The notes beneath the pieces were generated by a model. It did no database searches. It had not been told where the DNA came from and was given only the letters and a program-made list of their open reading frames with translations. Positions 1 through 9,586 of a stretch of 64,000 nt of DNA are shown one piece after another; within the stretch, counting starts at the first letter, position 1, and the number at the start of each line of letters is the position of its first letter. Location: assembly GCF_011752995.1 (NCBI RefSeq), contig NZ_VWWL01000001.1, positions 124,001 through 188,000 on the forward strand. The letters are read 5' to 3'. Origin of the DNA: Burkholderia sp. Ax-1724 (GTDB lineage: Bacteria; Pseudomonadota; Gammaproteobacteria; Burkholderiales; Burkholderiaceae). The position numbers were made by a program, and so were the translations under genes.

Positions 1-1
1 G

Positions 2-673
<672 letters not shown>

Positions 674-790
674 GCGGGCCCATGACCTCGTCGGGACGAA
701 GCGTTCCGGCGAGGTCGGCAAGTACGCGAATCGACGCGAGTCCGACATGAAGCCGTGATGCCTTGCGGCACTTTGCTTCGGAAAACCACC

Positions 791-826
791 AAGGGTTACA
801 GCGCTTCATGCCTGTAACCCTTTGTT
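791..826 (+). terminator. probable katG terminator hairpin
   Basis: A perfect 11-bp inverted repeat, AAGGGTTACAG (791-801) and CTGTAACCCTT (812-822), encloses a 10-base loop and is followed by TTGTTGTTC. It lies 118 bases after the katG stop and well before the catB promoter, so it fits a rho-independent terminator separating katG from the cat operon. The T-run is weak. Confidence 0.6.
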
Positions 827-977
827 GTTCGTGGCGAGCGGTATGGATTCGACGACCCGCACTCAGCCTGTCGGAGAAGGGGGGAAGCCACTGGAACGGC
901 TGCGAAAAGTCGTCCGGATCTCGATACCCGAAATATATGATCGATCTCGAAACCCCAGAGTAGCAGGCGTTCCGGCC

Positions 978-999
978 CATACCATGCTTTCAAGGTATG
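978..999 (+). promoter_or_regulatory. inverted repeat upstream of catB promoter, candidate operator
   Basis: CATACC and GGTATG form a 6-bp inverted repeat with a 10-base spacer. It ends 19 bases before the candidate -35 box of catB, where an activator would bind. The spacing does not match the T-N11-A pattern expected of LysR-type CatR, so the cognate regulator is unknown. Confidence 0.4.
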
Positions 1000-1018
1000 A
1001 AAAACGACTGGAACAGTA

Positions 1019-1047
1019 TTGGACGCTCTCAGTACGCCGCGTGTATA
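1019..1047 (+). promoter_or_regulatory. candidate sigma-70 promoter of catBCA
   Basis: TTGGAC (1019-1024) and TGTATA (1042-1047) are separated by 17 bases, about 40 bases before the catB start codon. This is a reasonable, non-consensus sigma-70 promoter as expected for an activated catabolic operon. Confidence 0.5.
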
Positions 1048-1084
1048 AAACACACACTGTGACCGCACTGAAGCAGCCTCCGCC

Positions 1085-2221
1085 ATGACCACTCCGACGA
1101 TCGAACGTATCGAAACCTGCCTCGTCGATTTGCCGACGATTCGCCCTCACAAGCTCTCGGTTGCCACGATGCACGGCCAAACGCTGATGCTCGTGAAGGT
1201 CTATTGCAGCGACGGCATCGTCGGCATCGGCGAAGGCACCACGATCGCCGGCATGGCCTACGGCCCGGAAAGCCCGGAAGCGATGAAGCTCGCCATCGAC
1301 ACCTACTTCGCACCGGCCATGCTCGGCCAGGACGCGACGCGCATCCAGGCGTTGATGGCGCATCTCGGCAAGCTGGTCAAGGTCAATCACTTCTCGAAGA
1401 GCGCGCTCGAAACCGCGCTGCTCGATGCACACGGCAAACGCCTCGGCGTGCCGGTCAGCGAACTGCTCGGCGGCCGCCGCCGCGAGCGCTTGCCGGTCGC
1501 ATGGACGCTCGCTTCGGGCGATACCGCGAAAGATATCGCCGAGGCCGAGCATATGCTCGACATTCGCCGCCATCGGATCTTCAAGCTGAAGATCGGCGCG
1601 AAAGAACTCAAGACCGACATCAAGCACGTTGCCGACATCAAGAAGGCGGTGGGCGAGCGCGCCGCGGTGCGTGTCGACGTCAACATGGCCTGGAGCTCGA
1701 CGCAGGCGGCATGGGCGATTCCCGCGCTGGCCGATGCCGGCTGCGAACTGGTGGAGCAGCCGGTTGCGTCCGTCGTGGCGCTGGCGCGCCTGATGCGCCG
1801 TTTCCCGGTCGCGCTGATGGCCGACGAAATCCTGCAAGGCCCGGAAAGCGCATTCGAGATCGCGAAGAGCGGTGCGGCCGACGTGTTCGCGATCAAGATC
1901 GAGCAGAGCGGCGGTCTGTTCGCCGCGCAGCGCGTCGCCGCGATTGCCGACGCCGCCGGTATCGAACTGTACGGCGGCACGATGCTGGAAGGCGCGTTCA
2001 GCACGATCGCCTCGGCGCATCTGTTCGCGAGCTTTGCGAACCTGCAGTGGGGCACCGAACTGTTCGGGCCGCTGCTGATTACCGAAGAAATTCTGACCAC
2101 ACCGCTGGATTACAGCGACTTCGAGTTGACCGTGCCGAATGGCCCGGGTCTGGGCATCGAACTGGACGAAGCGAAGCTCAGGCGTTTCACCCGCGACGGG
2201 CTGCGGAAAGTCACTCGATAA
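1085..2221 (+). CDS. catB: muconate cycloisomerase CatB
   Basis: 378 residues, the usual size for this enolase-superfamily enzyme, which converts cis,cis-muconate to (+)-muconolactone in the ortho-cleavage (beta-ketoadipate) pathway. The catalytic pattern is intact: the KxK pair is K167/K169 (FKLKIGAKE), metal ligands are D198 (VDVN), E224 (VEQP) and D248 (MADEIL), and the second base is K271 (IKIEQSGG). The IDTYFAPAMLG and LLDAHGKRLGVP segments are typical of the N-terminal capping and barrel-entry regions. It is the first gene of an operon with catC 29 bases downstream and catA after that. A candidate promoter and an inverted repeat lie upstream; no divergent catR is present. Confidence 0.95.
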   Translation: MTTPTIERIETCLVDLPTIRPHKLSVATMHGQTLMLVKVYCSDGIVGIGEGTTIAGMAYGPESPEAMKLAIDTYFAPAMLGQDATRIQALMAHLGKLVKVNHFSKSALETALLDAHGKRLGVPVSELLGGRRRERLPVAWTLASGDTAKDIAEAEHMLDIRRHRIFKLKIGAKELKTDIKHVADIKKAVGERAAVRVDVNMAWSSTQAAWAIPALADAGCELVEQPVASVVALARLMRRFPVALMADEILQGPESAFEIAKSGAADVFAIKIEQSGGLFAAQRVAAIADAAGIELYGGTMLEGAFSTIASAHLFASFANLQWGTELFGPLLITEEILTTPLDYSDFELTVPNGPGLGIELDEAKLRRFTRDGLRKVTR

Positions 2222-2250
2222 CCCCGACAACCACCGATAGGGTGCCGACC

Positions 2251-2541
2251 ATGCTTTACCACGTACGAATGGATGTGAATATTCCGGCCGACATGCCGGC
2301 CGATGTCGCCAATGAAATCAAGGCGCGCGAAAAGGCCTATTCGCAGGACCTGCAGCGCAGCGGCAAGTGGCGCCATATCTGGCGTCTTGCCGGCGAGTAC
2401 GCGAACTACAGCATTTTCGATGTAGAGAGCAATGCCGAGCTGCACGACATTCTGACCGGCTTGCCGCTATTTCCGTACATGAAAATTTCGGTGACGCCGC
2501 TGTGCCGTCACCCGTCGTCGATTCGCGACGGCGACGCCTGA
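2251..2541 (+). CDS. catC: muconolactone delta-isomerase CatC
   Basis: 96 residues, the normal length for this small decameric isomerase, which converts muconolactone to 3-oxoadipate enol-lactone. It begins MLYHVRMDVNIPADMP and contains the family hallmarks [32 protein letters not shown] and LTGLPLFPYM. The ATG at 2251 is chosen because it gives the standard N-terminus; the frame is open well upstream but overlaps catB. It lies between catB and catA on the same strand, so the three genes cover the steps from catechol to enol-lactone. Confidence 0.95.
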   Translation: MLYHVRMDVNIPADMPADVANEIKAREKAYSQDLQRSGKWRHIWRLAGEYANYSIFDVESNAELHDILTGLPLFPYMKISVTPLCRHPSSIRDGDA

Positions 2542-2618
2542 GCCAGCGGAGCAGGCCGCTCCTCCGGGCGCGGACCCGCACTGAGCCATTTCCCCTGATA
2601 CACATGGAGACTGTCATC

Positions 2619-3554
2619 ATGAACGTCAAAGTATTCCAGAGCAAGGAAGCGCAGGACCTGTTGAAGGCCGCATCGAATATCGACGGCAGCAACGGCAATG
2701 TACGTTTTCAACAGATCATTCATCGTCTGCTCGGCGATCTGTTCAAGGCCGTCGACGATCTCGACATCACGCCCGACGAAGTCTGGGCCGGCGTCAACTA
2801 CCTGAACAAACTCGGTCAGGATGGCGAAGCGGCGCTGCTCGCCGCGGGCCTCGGCCTCGAGAAGTATCTCGACATCCGTATGGATGCCGCCGACAAACAG
2901 GACGGTCTCGACGGCGGCACGCCGCGCACCATCGAAGGCCCGCTCTATGTCGCGGGCGCGCCGGTGCGCGATGGCATGTCGAAGCTCGACATCAACCCCG
3001 ACGAGGACGCCGGCCCGCTCGTGATTCACGGCACGGTCACGGGTCCGGACGGCAAGCCGGTTGCGGGTGCGGTCGTCGAATGCTGGCACGCGAATTCGAA
3101 GGGCTTCTATTCGCACTTCGACCCGACGGGCGCGCAGAGCGAGTTCAATCTGCGTGGCGCGGTGAAAACCGGCGCCGACGGCAAATACGAATTCCGTACG
3201 CTGATGCCGGTCGGTTACGGCTGCCCGCCGCATGGCGCCACCCAGCAGTTGCTGAACGGGCTCGGCCGTCACGGTAACCGCCCCGCTCACGTGCACATCT
3301 TCGTCACCGACGACAAGCACCGCAAGCTGACGACGCAGTTCAACATCGAAGGCGATCCGCTGATCTGGGACGACTTCGCCTACGCGACGCGTGAAGAACT
3401 GATTCCGCCTGTTGTCGAGAAGACTGGTGGTGAAGCGCTGGGTCTGAAGGGCGATGCATACAAGTCGATTCAGTTCGACGTCAGGCTGACGCCGCTGGTC
3501 CAGGGTAAGGACAACCAGGTCGTCAACCGGCGGCGTGCTTCGGCTGCGGCTTAA
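2619..3554 (+). CDS. catA: catechol 1,2-dioxygenase CatA
   Basis: 311 residues, an intradiol ring-cleavage dioxygenase converting catechol to cis,cis-muconate with non-haem Fe(III). The four iron ligands are visible: Y164 (KGFYSHFD), Y200 (MPVGYGCPP), H224 and H226 (RPAHVHIF). This numbering agrees exactly with the classical family numbering and supports the ATG at 2619, which also has GGAGA 8-12 bases upstream; an alternative in-frame ATG at 2604 would add five residues. The N-terminal helical linker domain precedes the beta-sandwich. It is the last gene of catBCA and is followed at once by a strong terminator. Confidence 0.96.
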   Translation: MNVKVFQSKEAQDLLKAASNIDGSNGNVRFQQIIHRLLGDLFKAVDDLDITPDEVWAGVNYLNKLGQDGEAALLAAGLGLEKYLDIRMDAADKQDGLDGGTPRTIEGPLYVAGAPVRDGMSKLDINPDEDAGPLVIHGTVTGPDGKPVAGAVVECWHANSKGFYSHFDPTGAQSEFNLRGAVKTGADGKYEFRTLMPVGYGCPPHGATQQLLNGLGRHGNRPAHVHIFVTDDKHRKLTTQFNIEGDPLIWDDFAYATREELIPPVVEKTGGEALGLKGDAYKSIQFDVRLTPLVQGKDNQVVNRRRASAAA

Positions 3555-3564
3555 CGCGGGACAT

Positions 3565-3597
3565 AGCGGCGGCGCGTGAGCGTCGCCGCTTGTTTTT
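3565..3597 (+). terminator. rho-independent terminator after catA
   Basis: An 11-bp stem with one G-U pair, AGCGGCGGCGC (3565-3575) and GCGTCGCCGCT (3580-3590), has a GTGA loop and is followed by TTGTTTTT. It starts 11 bases after the catA stop. Confidence 0.85.
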
Positions 3598-3622
3598 CCG
3601 GCGTAGCGAAGTTCGCACTGCG

Positions 3623-3670
3623 TTTGCAGCCATGTTTGCAGCCACATTCGCAGCCACGTTCGCTTCAACG
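3623..3670 (+). repeat. four tandem 12-bp degenerate repeats
   Basis: TTTGCAGCCATG, TTTGCAGCCACA, TTCGCAGCCACG and TTCGCTTCAACG follow each other without gaps between the catA terminator and the start of the first GTPase gene. They lie in the probable leader or promoter region of the GTPase pair. Confidence 0.75.
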
Positions 3671-3797
3671 CTTGCATTACCCGGCGCGTGCGAGTTCATT
3701 GCCTCGTGCGCGGCCGCTGTCAGATTACTATCGAAAAATCGGTGCCGGCATGCCACGCCATGCCGCCCGACGTTCAATAAAGAGGTGGGAGCCAACA

Positions 3798-5054
3798 GTG
3801 TCCAGTGAAATGCGTGAGCAGGCAGCACGCGATGTCCTTGCCGTACTGCCCGATCGAGCCAACGATCTGGCGCGGCTGCGCATCCTTGTCGATGGCGACG
3901 AGCCCGTCGTGACCGTCATTGGCAAATACAACCACGGCAAGAGCAGTCTGCTCAACGAATTGATCGGCCGCGAGACCTTTGCGGTTTCCGACCGGCGTGA
4001 AACGGTGAGCCTCGCGGATAACGTGCATCGAGGCGTGCGCTGGCTCGACGCGCCGGGGCTCGACGCCGACGTGGGTACCGCCGACGATCGCCATGCGCTG
4101 CAAGCGGTATGGCTCAGGTCGGACATTCGTCTCTTCGTGCATGCCGCCAAGGAAGGCGAACTCGACGGAAAGGAAACGGCGCTCTTCGCCGAATTGAATG
4201 CAGACGGCGCGAGAACGCGGCGTCAAACGTTTTTCGTGCTCTCGCAAGCCGACCAGCTGGCCGACGAGGTCGAACTCGACAAAGTCTGCACGGCGATCGG
4301 CAAGCAGGTGCCGGGCACGGAGCTGAACGTCGTTTCGTCGATGCGCAATCGCAAAGCGCTCGAAGGCGGCAAGCAGCTTCTGCTTGAGAAAAGCGGCATT
4401 CCCGCGCTGCGCGCCGCGTTGCACTCGGCGCTCGAGCGCGTGCCGCAGGCGCGGGCACATGAAGTCGCGCTCGTGTTCGACGACATCCGCGAGGAATGTC
4501 GCGCGCTGCGTGCCGGGCACGAGACAACGCTCGCTGCGCTGCGCGAAACGCAGCAGCGTCAGGCGCTCGAATTTCGTCAGGGCCTGAAGGCGGTCATCGA
4601 GAAGGTGAGCGGCGACATCGAGGCGATGTTGAATGCGCTCGGCACCGATCACGCGGCGATACCGGATTCCGCGCAGGACGCTTATGCGATCACCGCCGGA
4701 AAGGTGGAGCGCGGGCACATTCAGATTGCCTACTCGCGTGCCTGCATCGAAATGGATGGTTTTCTGGTCGGGCACGGCGTGGATGGTTTGCCGCCGGAAC
4801 AGGAAACGAGCTCACGCCGCATGAATTCGGTGATGATCGCCGTGATGGGCGTGTCCGTGAAATTCCGCAAGGACTTGCGCAGGATGTTCTGCGAAGCGGC
4901 GGGGCGCGAACGCATGCAGCGCGAGTTCACGCACTACTACGAGCTATCCGACGACCGGCGCGCATTAGCCGGGCGGATCGCGCAAACGCAAGCCGCGATC
5001 GTCGCCGCGGAACAGGCATCGGCCGCGTTGCGCACACTGGAAGCGCGCGCATGA
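3798..5054 (+). CDS. dynamin-like GTPase, first of a coupled pair
   Basis: 418 residues from a GTG start, chosen because AGAGGTGGGAG lies just upstream; the frame is open further 5' but through the repetitive leader. The G domain is near the N-terminus: P-loop GKYNHGKS at 42-49, a threonine candidate for G2 (ETVSL, about 70), G3 DAPG at 84-87 and a divergent G4 LSQAD at 148-152 in place of the usual N/TKxD. After about residue 240 the sequence is charged and helical, with a QQRQALEFRQ segment and an Ala-rich C-terminal helix, as in bacterial dynamin-like or LeoA/YfjP-type GTPases. No signal peptide is visible. It overlaps the next GTPase gene by four bases (ATGA), so the two products are probably made together. 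Membrane remodelling is a family-based guess only. Confidence 0.8.
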   Translation: MSSEMREQAARDVLAVLPDRANDLARLRILVDGDEPVVTVIGKYNHGKSSLLNELIGRETFAVSDRRETVSLADNVHRGVRWLDAPGLDADVGTADDRHALQAVWLRSDIRLFVHAAKEGELDGKETALFAELNADGARTRRQTFFVLSQADQLADEVELDKVCTAIGKQVPGTELNVVSSMRNRKALEGGKQLLLEKSGIPALRAALHSALERVPQARAHEVALVFDDIREECRALRAGHETTLAALRETQQRQALEFRQGLKAVIEKVSGDIEAMLNALGTDHAAIPDSAQDAYAITAGKVERGHIQIAYSRACIEMDGFLVGHGVDGLPPEQETSSRRMNSVMIAVMGVSVKFRKDLRRMFCEAAGRERMQREFTHYYELSDDRRALAGRIAQTQAAIVAAEQASAALRTLEARA

Positions 5055-6631
5055 AAGCGGACGTGAGCAACGAACTGCGCTTTATCGCCGAAGTCGACGG
5101 GTTCGAATTCGTCGAGCGCGATATCGGCAAGATTCTGCACTCGCTGGATGCCTGGCTGGCGAAGCTGAACGCCGATCTGCACGACCATCTTCTCGCCGGC
5201 GATGGTTTGAAAGAGCAGAGCGCATTGGCCGCTCAGGCGGCTGCCATCAACGCCGTACTGCAAAACAATTCACAGGCGTGTGCCCGGCAATGGGCCGATC
5301 TGGAATCCGCCCAGGCGCTGGCCGACTCCTTCGATGAGAATGCCTTGCTGCTCGTATTCGGCAAGTTCAACGCCGGCAAAAGTTCGTTCTGCAATTTTCT
5401 CGCGGACCGCTTCGTCGCGCACGGCAAGGCCGTGCAGTATTTCCATGTCGATGCGGGCCGCGTCGTCGAGACGGCGGAGCGCTTCAGCGAAGGCGCGACC
5501 GAAACGACGTCGCGTCTGCAAGGCGTGCGTCTCGGCGAAAAGCTCGTCTTGCTGGACACGCCCGGCTTGCACTCGGTGACGCCGGACAATGCGGCGCTGA
5601 CGCAGCGCTTTATCGACAGTGCCGATGCGGTGATCTGGCTGACCAGTTCGACGTCGCCGGGGCAAGTGCAGGAGCTCGACGAGTTGGGCCGCGAACTGCA
5701 TCGCAACAAGCCGCTGCTGCCGGTCGTGACACGCAGTGACGTGTACGAGGAAGACGAAGTCGACGGCGAGATCGTCAAGCTTCTGTGCAACAAGACGGTG
5801 CAGGGCCGTGCGCTGCAGGAGGCCGACGTCGAAGCGCGCGCGCGGCAAAAGCTCGTGGAAATGGACGTGGATGCCGCGTTGCTGAAGCGGCCCGTGTCGA
5901 TCTCCGCGTACACGGCACGCATGCAGGGCGAGACGCCGCCGGCCTTGAGCGAAGCGGGATTCGAACGGCTGTACGCGGCGTTGCTTTCCATCACCGAGCC
6001 GGCGCTCGTCTACAAGCGGCGCAAGCGGGTGGAGATAGTGCTGCACCATCTGGAAGAGAACGTGCTCGGCAAGTTATGCGGCGAAGTGCTGCCGCTGCTC
6101 GCGGAGCTGGATGCGGCATCGCAGGCGGCGCGCGATCTGCTCGAACGACAGCAGGAGCGGATCGTCAACGCCGTATGGCGCGGCATTCTGCCGACGTTGC
6201 CGGCATTGCTCGAACAGCATGCTGAGGAACGTGACGTGCCGGCGATCCGCGAGAGCCTGTCGCGTGCGATTCACGAGGCGTTTTCGCGCGAGGCGAACAC
6301 GCAGTTCGCCGATTACGTCATCGCAAACGAGGCAACGGTCGTGACCCTCGATCTCGATCAGGCGGTGGGTTTCGAGAGCATCGTGCTCGCGTATCCCGAG
6401 ACGGACGGAAGCCTGCGCGAAGTCGTGGCCGTCGATTATCAGAAGCTGCACGCCGCGCTGAAACAGGCGATTCATACGAGCGTGCTGCGCCTTGCCCGCA
6501 AGGCCGGCAAACAGTGCAATGCTTCGCTCGAGCGCCTGATCGAACTTACAGGACGACTGAAGAATGCGTTGGGTCTTCACGCCCAGGGCTTGTTGGCGCT
6601 GAAAAGCGAATTGCGCGCGGAGTTCGATTGA
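5051..6631 (+). CDS. dynamin-like GTPase, second of a coupled pair
   Basis: 526 residues, starting at the ATG within the stop codon of the preceding GTPase gene. It has an N-terminal helical segment of about 95 residues, a canonical P-loop GKFNAGKS at 104-111, G3 DTPG at 169-172 and G4 TRSD at 227-230, followed by about 290 residues of mainly helical, charged sequence. This arrangement (helical neck, G domain, long helical stalk) fits bacterial dynamin-like proteins, where paired GTPases often act as hetero-oligomers on membranes. The G4 motif here is intact, while that of its partner is divergent, suggesting unequal roles. The gene is not similar in role to the cat operon upstream, from which it is separated by a terminator. 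The cellular function is unknown. Confidence 0.8.
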   Translation: MKADVSNELRFIAEVDGFEFVERDIGKILHSLDAWLAKLNADLHDHLLAGDGLKEQSALAAQAAAINAVLQNNSQACARQWADLESAQALADSFDENALLLVFGKFNAGKSSFCNFLADRFVAHGKAVQYFHVDAGRVVETAERFSEGATETTSRLQGVRLGEKLVLLDTPGLHSVTPDNAALTQRFIDSADAVIWLTSSTSPGQVQELDELGRELHRNKPLLPVVTRSDVYEEDEVDGEIVKLLCNKTVQGRALQEADVEARARQKLVEMDVDAALLKRPVSISAYTARMQGETPPALSEAGFERLYAALLSITEPALVYKRRKRVEIVLHHLEENVLGKLCGEVLPLLAELDAASQAARDLLERQQERIVNAVWRGILPTLPALLEQHAEERDVPAIRESLSRAIHEAFSREANTQFADYVIANEATVVTLDLDQAVGFESIVLAYPETDGSLREVVAVDYQKLHAALKQAIHTSVLRLARKAGKQCNASLERLIELTGRLKNALGLHAQGLLALKSELRAEFD

Positions 6632-6679
6632 AGGAACGCGCTTCGGTGTTGCCGGTATGCGGCAATGCCTGAGGGCGAT

Positions 6680-8077
6680 TCAATCAACGGCGACGGCAAC
6701 CTGCATGACAGGACACGGTTGAGACGGGAAGCGCAGCACCATGCGGCAGCCCGGCGCGTTGTCGTGTATTTCGAGCGAGGCGTCGTGTAGCCGCGCAATC
6801 GCCGCCACGAGACTGAGGCCGAGGCCGTGCCCCGGCGTCGAGCGGGTGGCCGCCGCGCCGCTGCGGTAAAACGGCCTGAGCACCGCGCGATGCTCGGCGG
6901 CCGCGATGCCCGGTCCGTTGTCGGCGATCTGCAATACCGCCTGCGTGCCATGCATGCGCACGTCCGCGGTCACGGCGCCGCCGTGCGGCGTAAATTTCAG
7001 CGCATTGTCGAGCAGGTTTTCGATCGCACCGAACAGGAGATCGTAATCGCCGCTCACTTCCACGCGTGCCGAAGCGCTCAGTGCCAGCGAGAGCCGACGG
7101 TGTTCGGCCAGCGGCTCGTAGAGTTCCGCCGCGTCGCGCAGGACCGCGTCGAGCGAGATCGTACGGAAGCTCGAACGCCGGCTGCCGGATTCGATTTCCG
7201 CGATTCTCAGCAGGGCCGAAAACCGCGCCAGCACGACGTCGGACTGCGCGATGGCTCCATCGATCGCCTGCGCGTAATCGGCTGTCGTCCTGGACCGGTG
7301 GCTCGCGCGTTCGAGCCCCGCGCGCAGATGCGTCATCGGCGTGCGCAGATCGTGGGCGACGCCCGCGCACACGCTGCGTACCTCGTCCACGAGGTGCTCG
7401 ATTTCGTCGAGCATGGTGTTGACGATCATGCTGAGCCGGTCGAGGTCGTCGTGCGTGCCGTGTGTCGGCAGCCGCCGCCCGAGCTGGCCGGCCATGATTT
7501 CCCGAGCCGTTTCGCCGACCGCGCGAATACGGCGGTTCGCGAGGCTATTGAGCATCGCGCCGCAGGCAAGCGTGAGCAGGATCGATAGCGTCACGCCCGC
7601 GCATAGCGTTTTGACGAGCGTCTGGTCGAAGCGCAGCACGCTGTCGATCGAATGGCCGACCACGATGCGCAGTCCGTCGTCTGTCGGGATGATGATGCCG
7701 CGAAAGTGCGCCGTCGATACGCCGGTCCCGTCGTCCACCGTCTGCGTATAGTTGAACGGCACGCGCTCCGGTTCGTGCGGAAGCGTCGGCACGTTGCCGG
7801 CGAGCCGTGTACCGTCCGCGTCGAAGATGCCGTAGGGCAGCGTGTCCGCGATATCGCGGCGGCTTAGTGCCGCGATGCGCGAGATGGCCTTGTCGCGACT
7901 GATCGCGTGGAATTCGGAGAACTTGCCCTTCAGCCGGTGATCGACTTCGCGCATCAGGTAGCTGCTCGTCAGCCAGTACAGTGACACGAACAGCACCAGC
8001 GACGAGACGGCGAATACCAGCAGCAGCCAGCCGGTGCCGCCAGGCTGCACCGGGCAGGTACGTCTAGCCGAACGCAT
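6680..8077 (-). CDS. two-component sensor histidine kinase
   Basis: 465 residues. A first membrane helix (about 17-40) and a second (about 154-178) enclose a periplasmic sensing region of some 110 residues. A HAMP-like linker with RRIRAVGETAREI follows, then the H-box GVAHDLRTPMTHL with the phosphorylated histidine at 242. The ATPase domain shows the N-box LLDNALKFTP, the G1 box DNGPGIA and the G2 box GHGLGLSL. It phosphorylates the response regulator encoded just upstream, whose 3' end overlaps its start by 14 bases. The stimulus is not readable from sequence. Confidence 0.93.
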   Translation of the reverse strand: MRSARRTCPVQPGGTGWLLLVFAVSSLVLFVSLYWLTSSYLMREVDHRLKGKFSEFHAISRDKAISRIAALSRRDIADTLPYGIFDADGTRLAGNVPTLPHEPERVPFNYTQTVDDGTGVSTAHFRGIIIPTDDGLRIVVGHSIDSVLRFDQTLVKTLCAGVTLSILLTLACGAMLNSLANRRIRAVGETAREIMAGQLGRRLPTHGTHDDLDRLSMIVNTMLDEIEHLVDEVRSVCAGVAHDLRTPMTHLRAGLERASHRSRTTADYAQAIDGAIAQSDVVLARFSALLRIAEIESGSRRSSFRTISLDAVLRDAAELYEPLAEHRRLSLALSASARVEVSGDYDLLFGAIENLLDNALKFTPHGGAVTADVRMHGTQAVLQIADNGPGIAAAEHRAVLRPFYRSGAAATRSTPGHGLGLSLVAAIARLHDASLEIHDNAPGCRMVLRFPSQPCPVMQVAVAVD

Positions 8078-8771
8078 GAAGGATGTAGCCCGTGTTGCGC
8101 ACCGTGACGATCATCGGCGAGAGCCGGCCCTCGAGGCTGATCTTGCGGCGCAGGCTGCAGATATGCATGTCGATCACGTTGGTCTGTGTGCTGGAGTGGT
8201 AATGCCATACCGATTCCAGCAGCATCCTGCGCGTGACGACGTCGCCCGCGTGACGCATCAGGAACAGGAGCAGGCTGTATTCGCGCGGTTTCAGTTCGAC
8301 CGGATGACCGGCGCGCCGCACCGTGCCGGCCGCCGGATCGACGGTCAGATCGTCGACCCGAAGCGCCGATCCGGCGACGGCGGTGTCGTCGCTCATGCGG
8401 CGGCGCCGTAGCAGCGCGTTGAGTCGCGCGGTCAGTTCCAGCCAGTTGAACGGCTTGACCATGTAATCGTCGCCGCCGGTGCGCAGCCCGCGCACGCGCT
8501 CGTCGACCGCGTCGAGCGCGCTCAGGATCAGCACCGGCATCTGTTTGCCGATGTTGCGCAGCGTCGCGAGAATCGACAGACCGTCGACGTCGGGCAGCAT
8601 GCGGTCGAGCACGATCGCGTCGAATTTGCCGTTGGTGGCTTGCAGCAGGCCCTCAAAGCCCGTTGCGACCCATTCGACCTGGAAGCCGTGGTCTTCGAGT
8701 GCGGCCGTAATTTCGAGTGCCGCGCCGTCGTCGTCTTCGACGACCAGAATACGTGACTTGCCTGTGGACAT
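8064..8771 (-). CDS. OmpR/PhoB-family response regulator
   Basis: 235 residues from the ATG at 8771; the frame continues upstream but the receiver fold begins at this methionine. The receiver domain has the acidic pocket VEDDD (11-15), the phosphoacceptor D56 (VLDRMLP) and the conserved K106 (YMVKPFN). The C-terminal winged helix includes GTVRRAGHPVELKPREYSLLLFL cut at its core, TRRMLLESVW and DMHICSLRRKI, typical of OmpR-like DNA binding. It is the first gene of a two-gene operon with the sensor kinase. The cytoplasmic product regulates transcription of unknown targets. Confidence 0.93.
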   Translation of the reverse strand: MSTGKSRILVVEDDDGAALEITAALEDHGFQVEWVATGFEGLLQATNGKFDAIVLDRMLPDVDGLSILATLRNIGKQMPVLILSALDAVDERVRGLRTGGDDYMVKPFNWLELTARLNALLRRRRMSDDTAVAGSALRVDDLTVDPAAGTVRRAGHPVELKPREYSLLLFLMRHAGDVVTRRMLLESVWHYHSSTQTNVIDMHICSLRRKISLEGRLSPMIVTVRNTGYILHAFG

Positions 8772-9586
8772 GTCGCTTACCGGTTGCCTCGCGGGTTTGT
8801 CCACCGGGGACGAAGCGCGTGGCCGGCCACTTCGTTCGTATGCATCGAGTGCCCGGTTTCGCTGAACGCGAAGCCGGGAGAAGAGGCGTGGACGGGGCGG
8901 CGTGTTGGCGCCCATTTCGGTTCAGGAGTGCGGTCTATGCCACCTGATATGAGGTGCCTGGAAACGACGTAATAATCCACGGTGCTCCGGCGATATTATT
9001 TTCAGAACATTTTCTATATTCATTCATTTAGCCTTCAATGGCGAGAAATTGAAGCTGGGAATGAACGCTGTAAATAAACACTACAAATTTTTTGCGCGAC
9101 GATGTTATCCGCGATTCCTTATCAATACCTTAAGGGTGTCGAAGAATCGAAGCGGCAGGACTACTGAGGGCGACGGATGGCCGCCAGTCTTCCCCGCTGG
9201 TCCGGGCAGATGGGTCCGGTAGCGGACGCTGACCCATCAGTTTCATCGACGGACCACATGATTGACGTCACGGCGCCGCGCCCGCCGCGCCGAGGTCGCC
9301 TCCGAGGTTACCTCTATACGTCACGCACGGTACAGGCCCGCACGCTACGGGGAAATCGCGCCCGGCGTTTATAAATGCAAGGCTGACGTAATAGCGATGC
9401 CATGCGTCCTGACTAAAGTCCCACCGCAGTTTTTCTGCGCGGTAAATCGTGTAGGTGACCTTTCGGCTCGGCAGCGGCATGGGTAAATCAAGCTAGCCGG
9501 TTTAGCCATTCATATACGTTTCCGGCATGGCCTGCTTTTGCTATGCGATGGGACTTATTCCAAATCCAAAATTGATAGAGGTTTGA
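8772..9586. other. intergenic region without a convincing gene
   Basis: About 815 bases separate the divergently transcribed regulator and lipoprotein genes. Several short open frames exist but none has a ribosome binding site with recognisable protein. The part from about 8,990 to 9,130 is clearly more AT-rich than its surroundings and may hold promoters for both directions. No repeat or RNA gene was recognised. Confidence 0.5.

Noticed and set aside
863..2230. A 455-codon minus-strand frame opposite catB
   Set aside because: Antisense to a gene with all catalytic residues in place; no recognisable protein.
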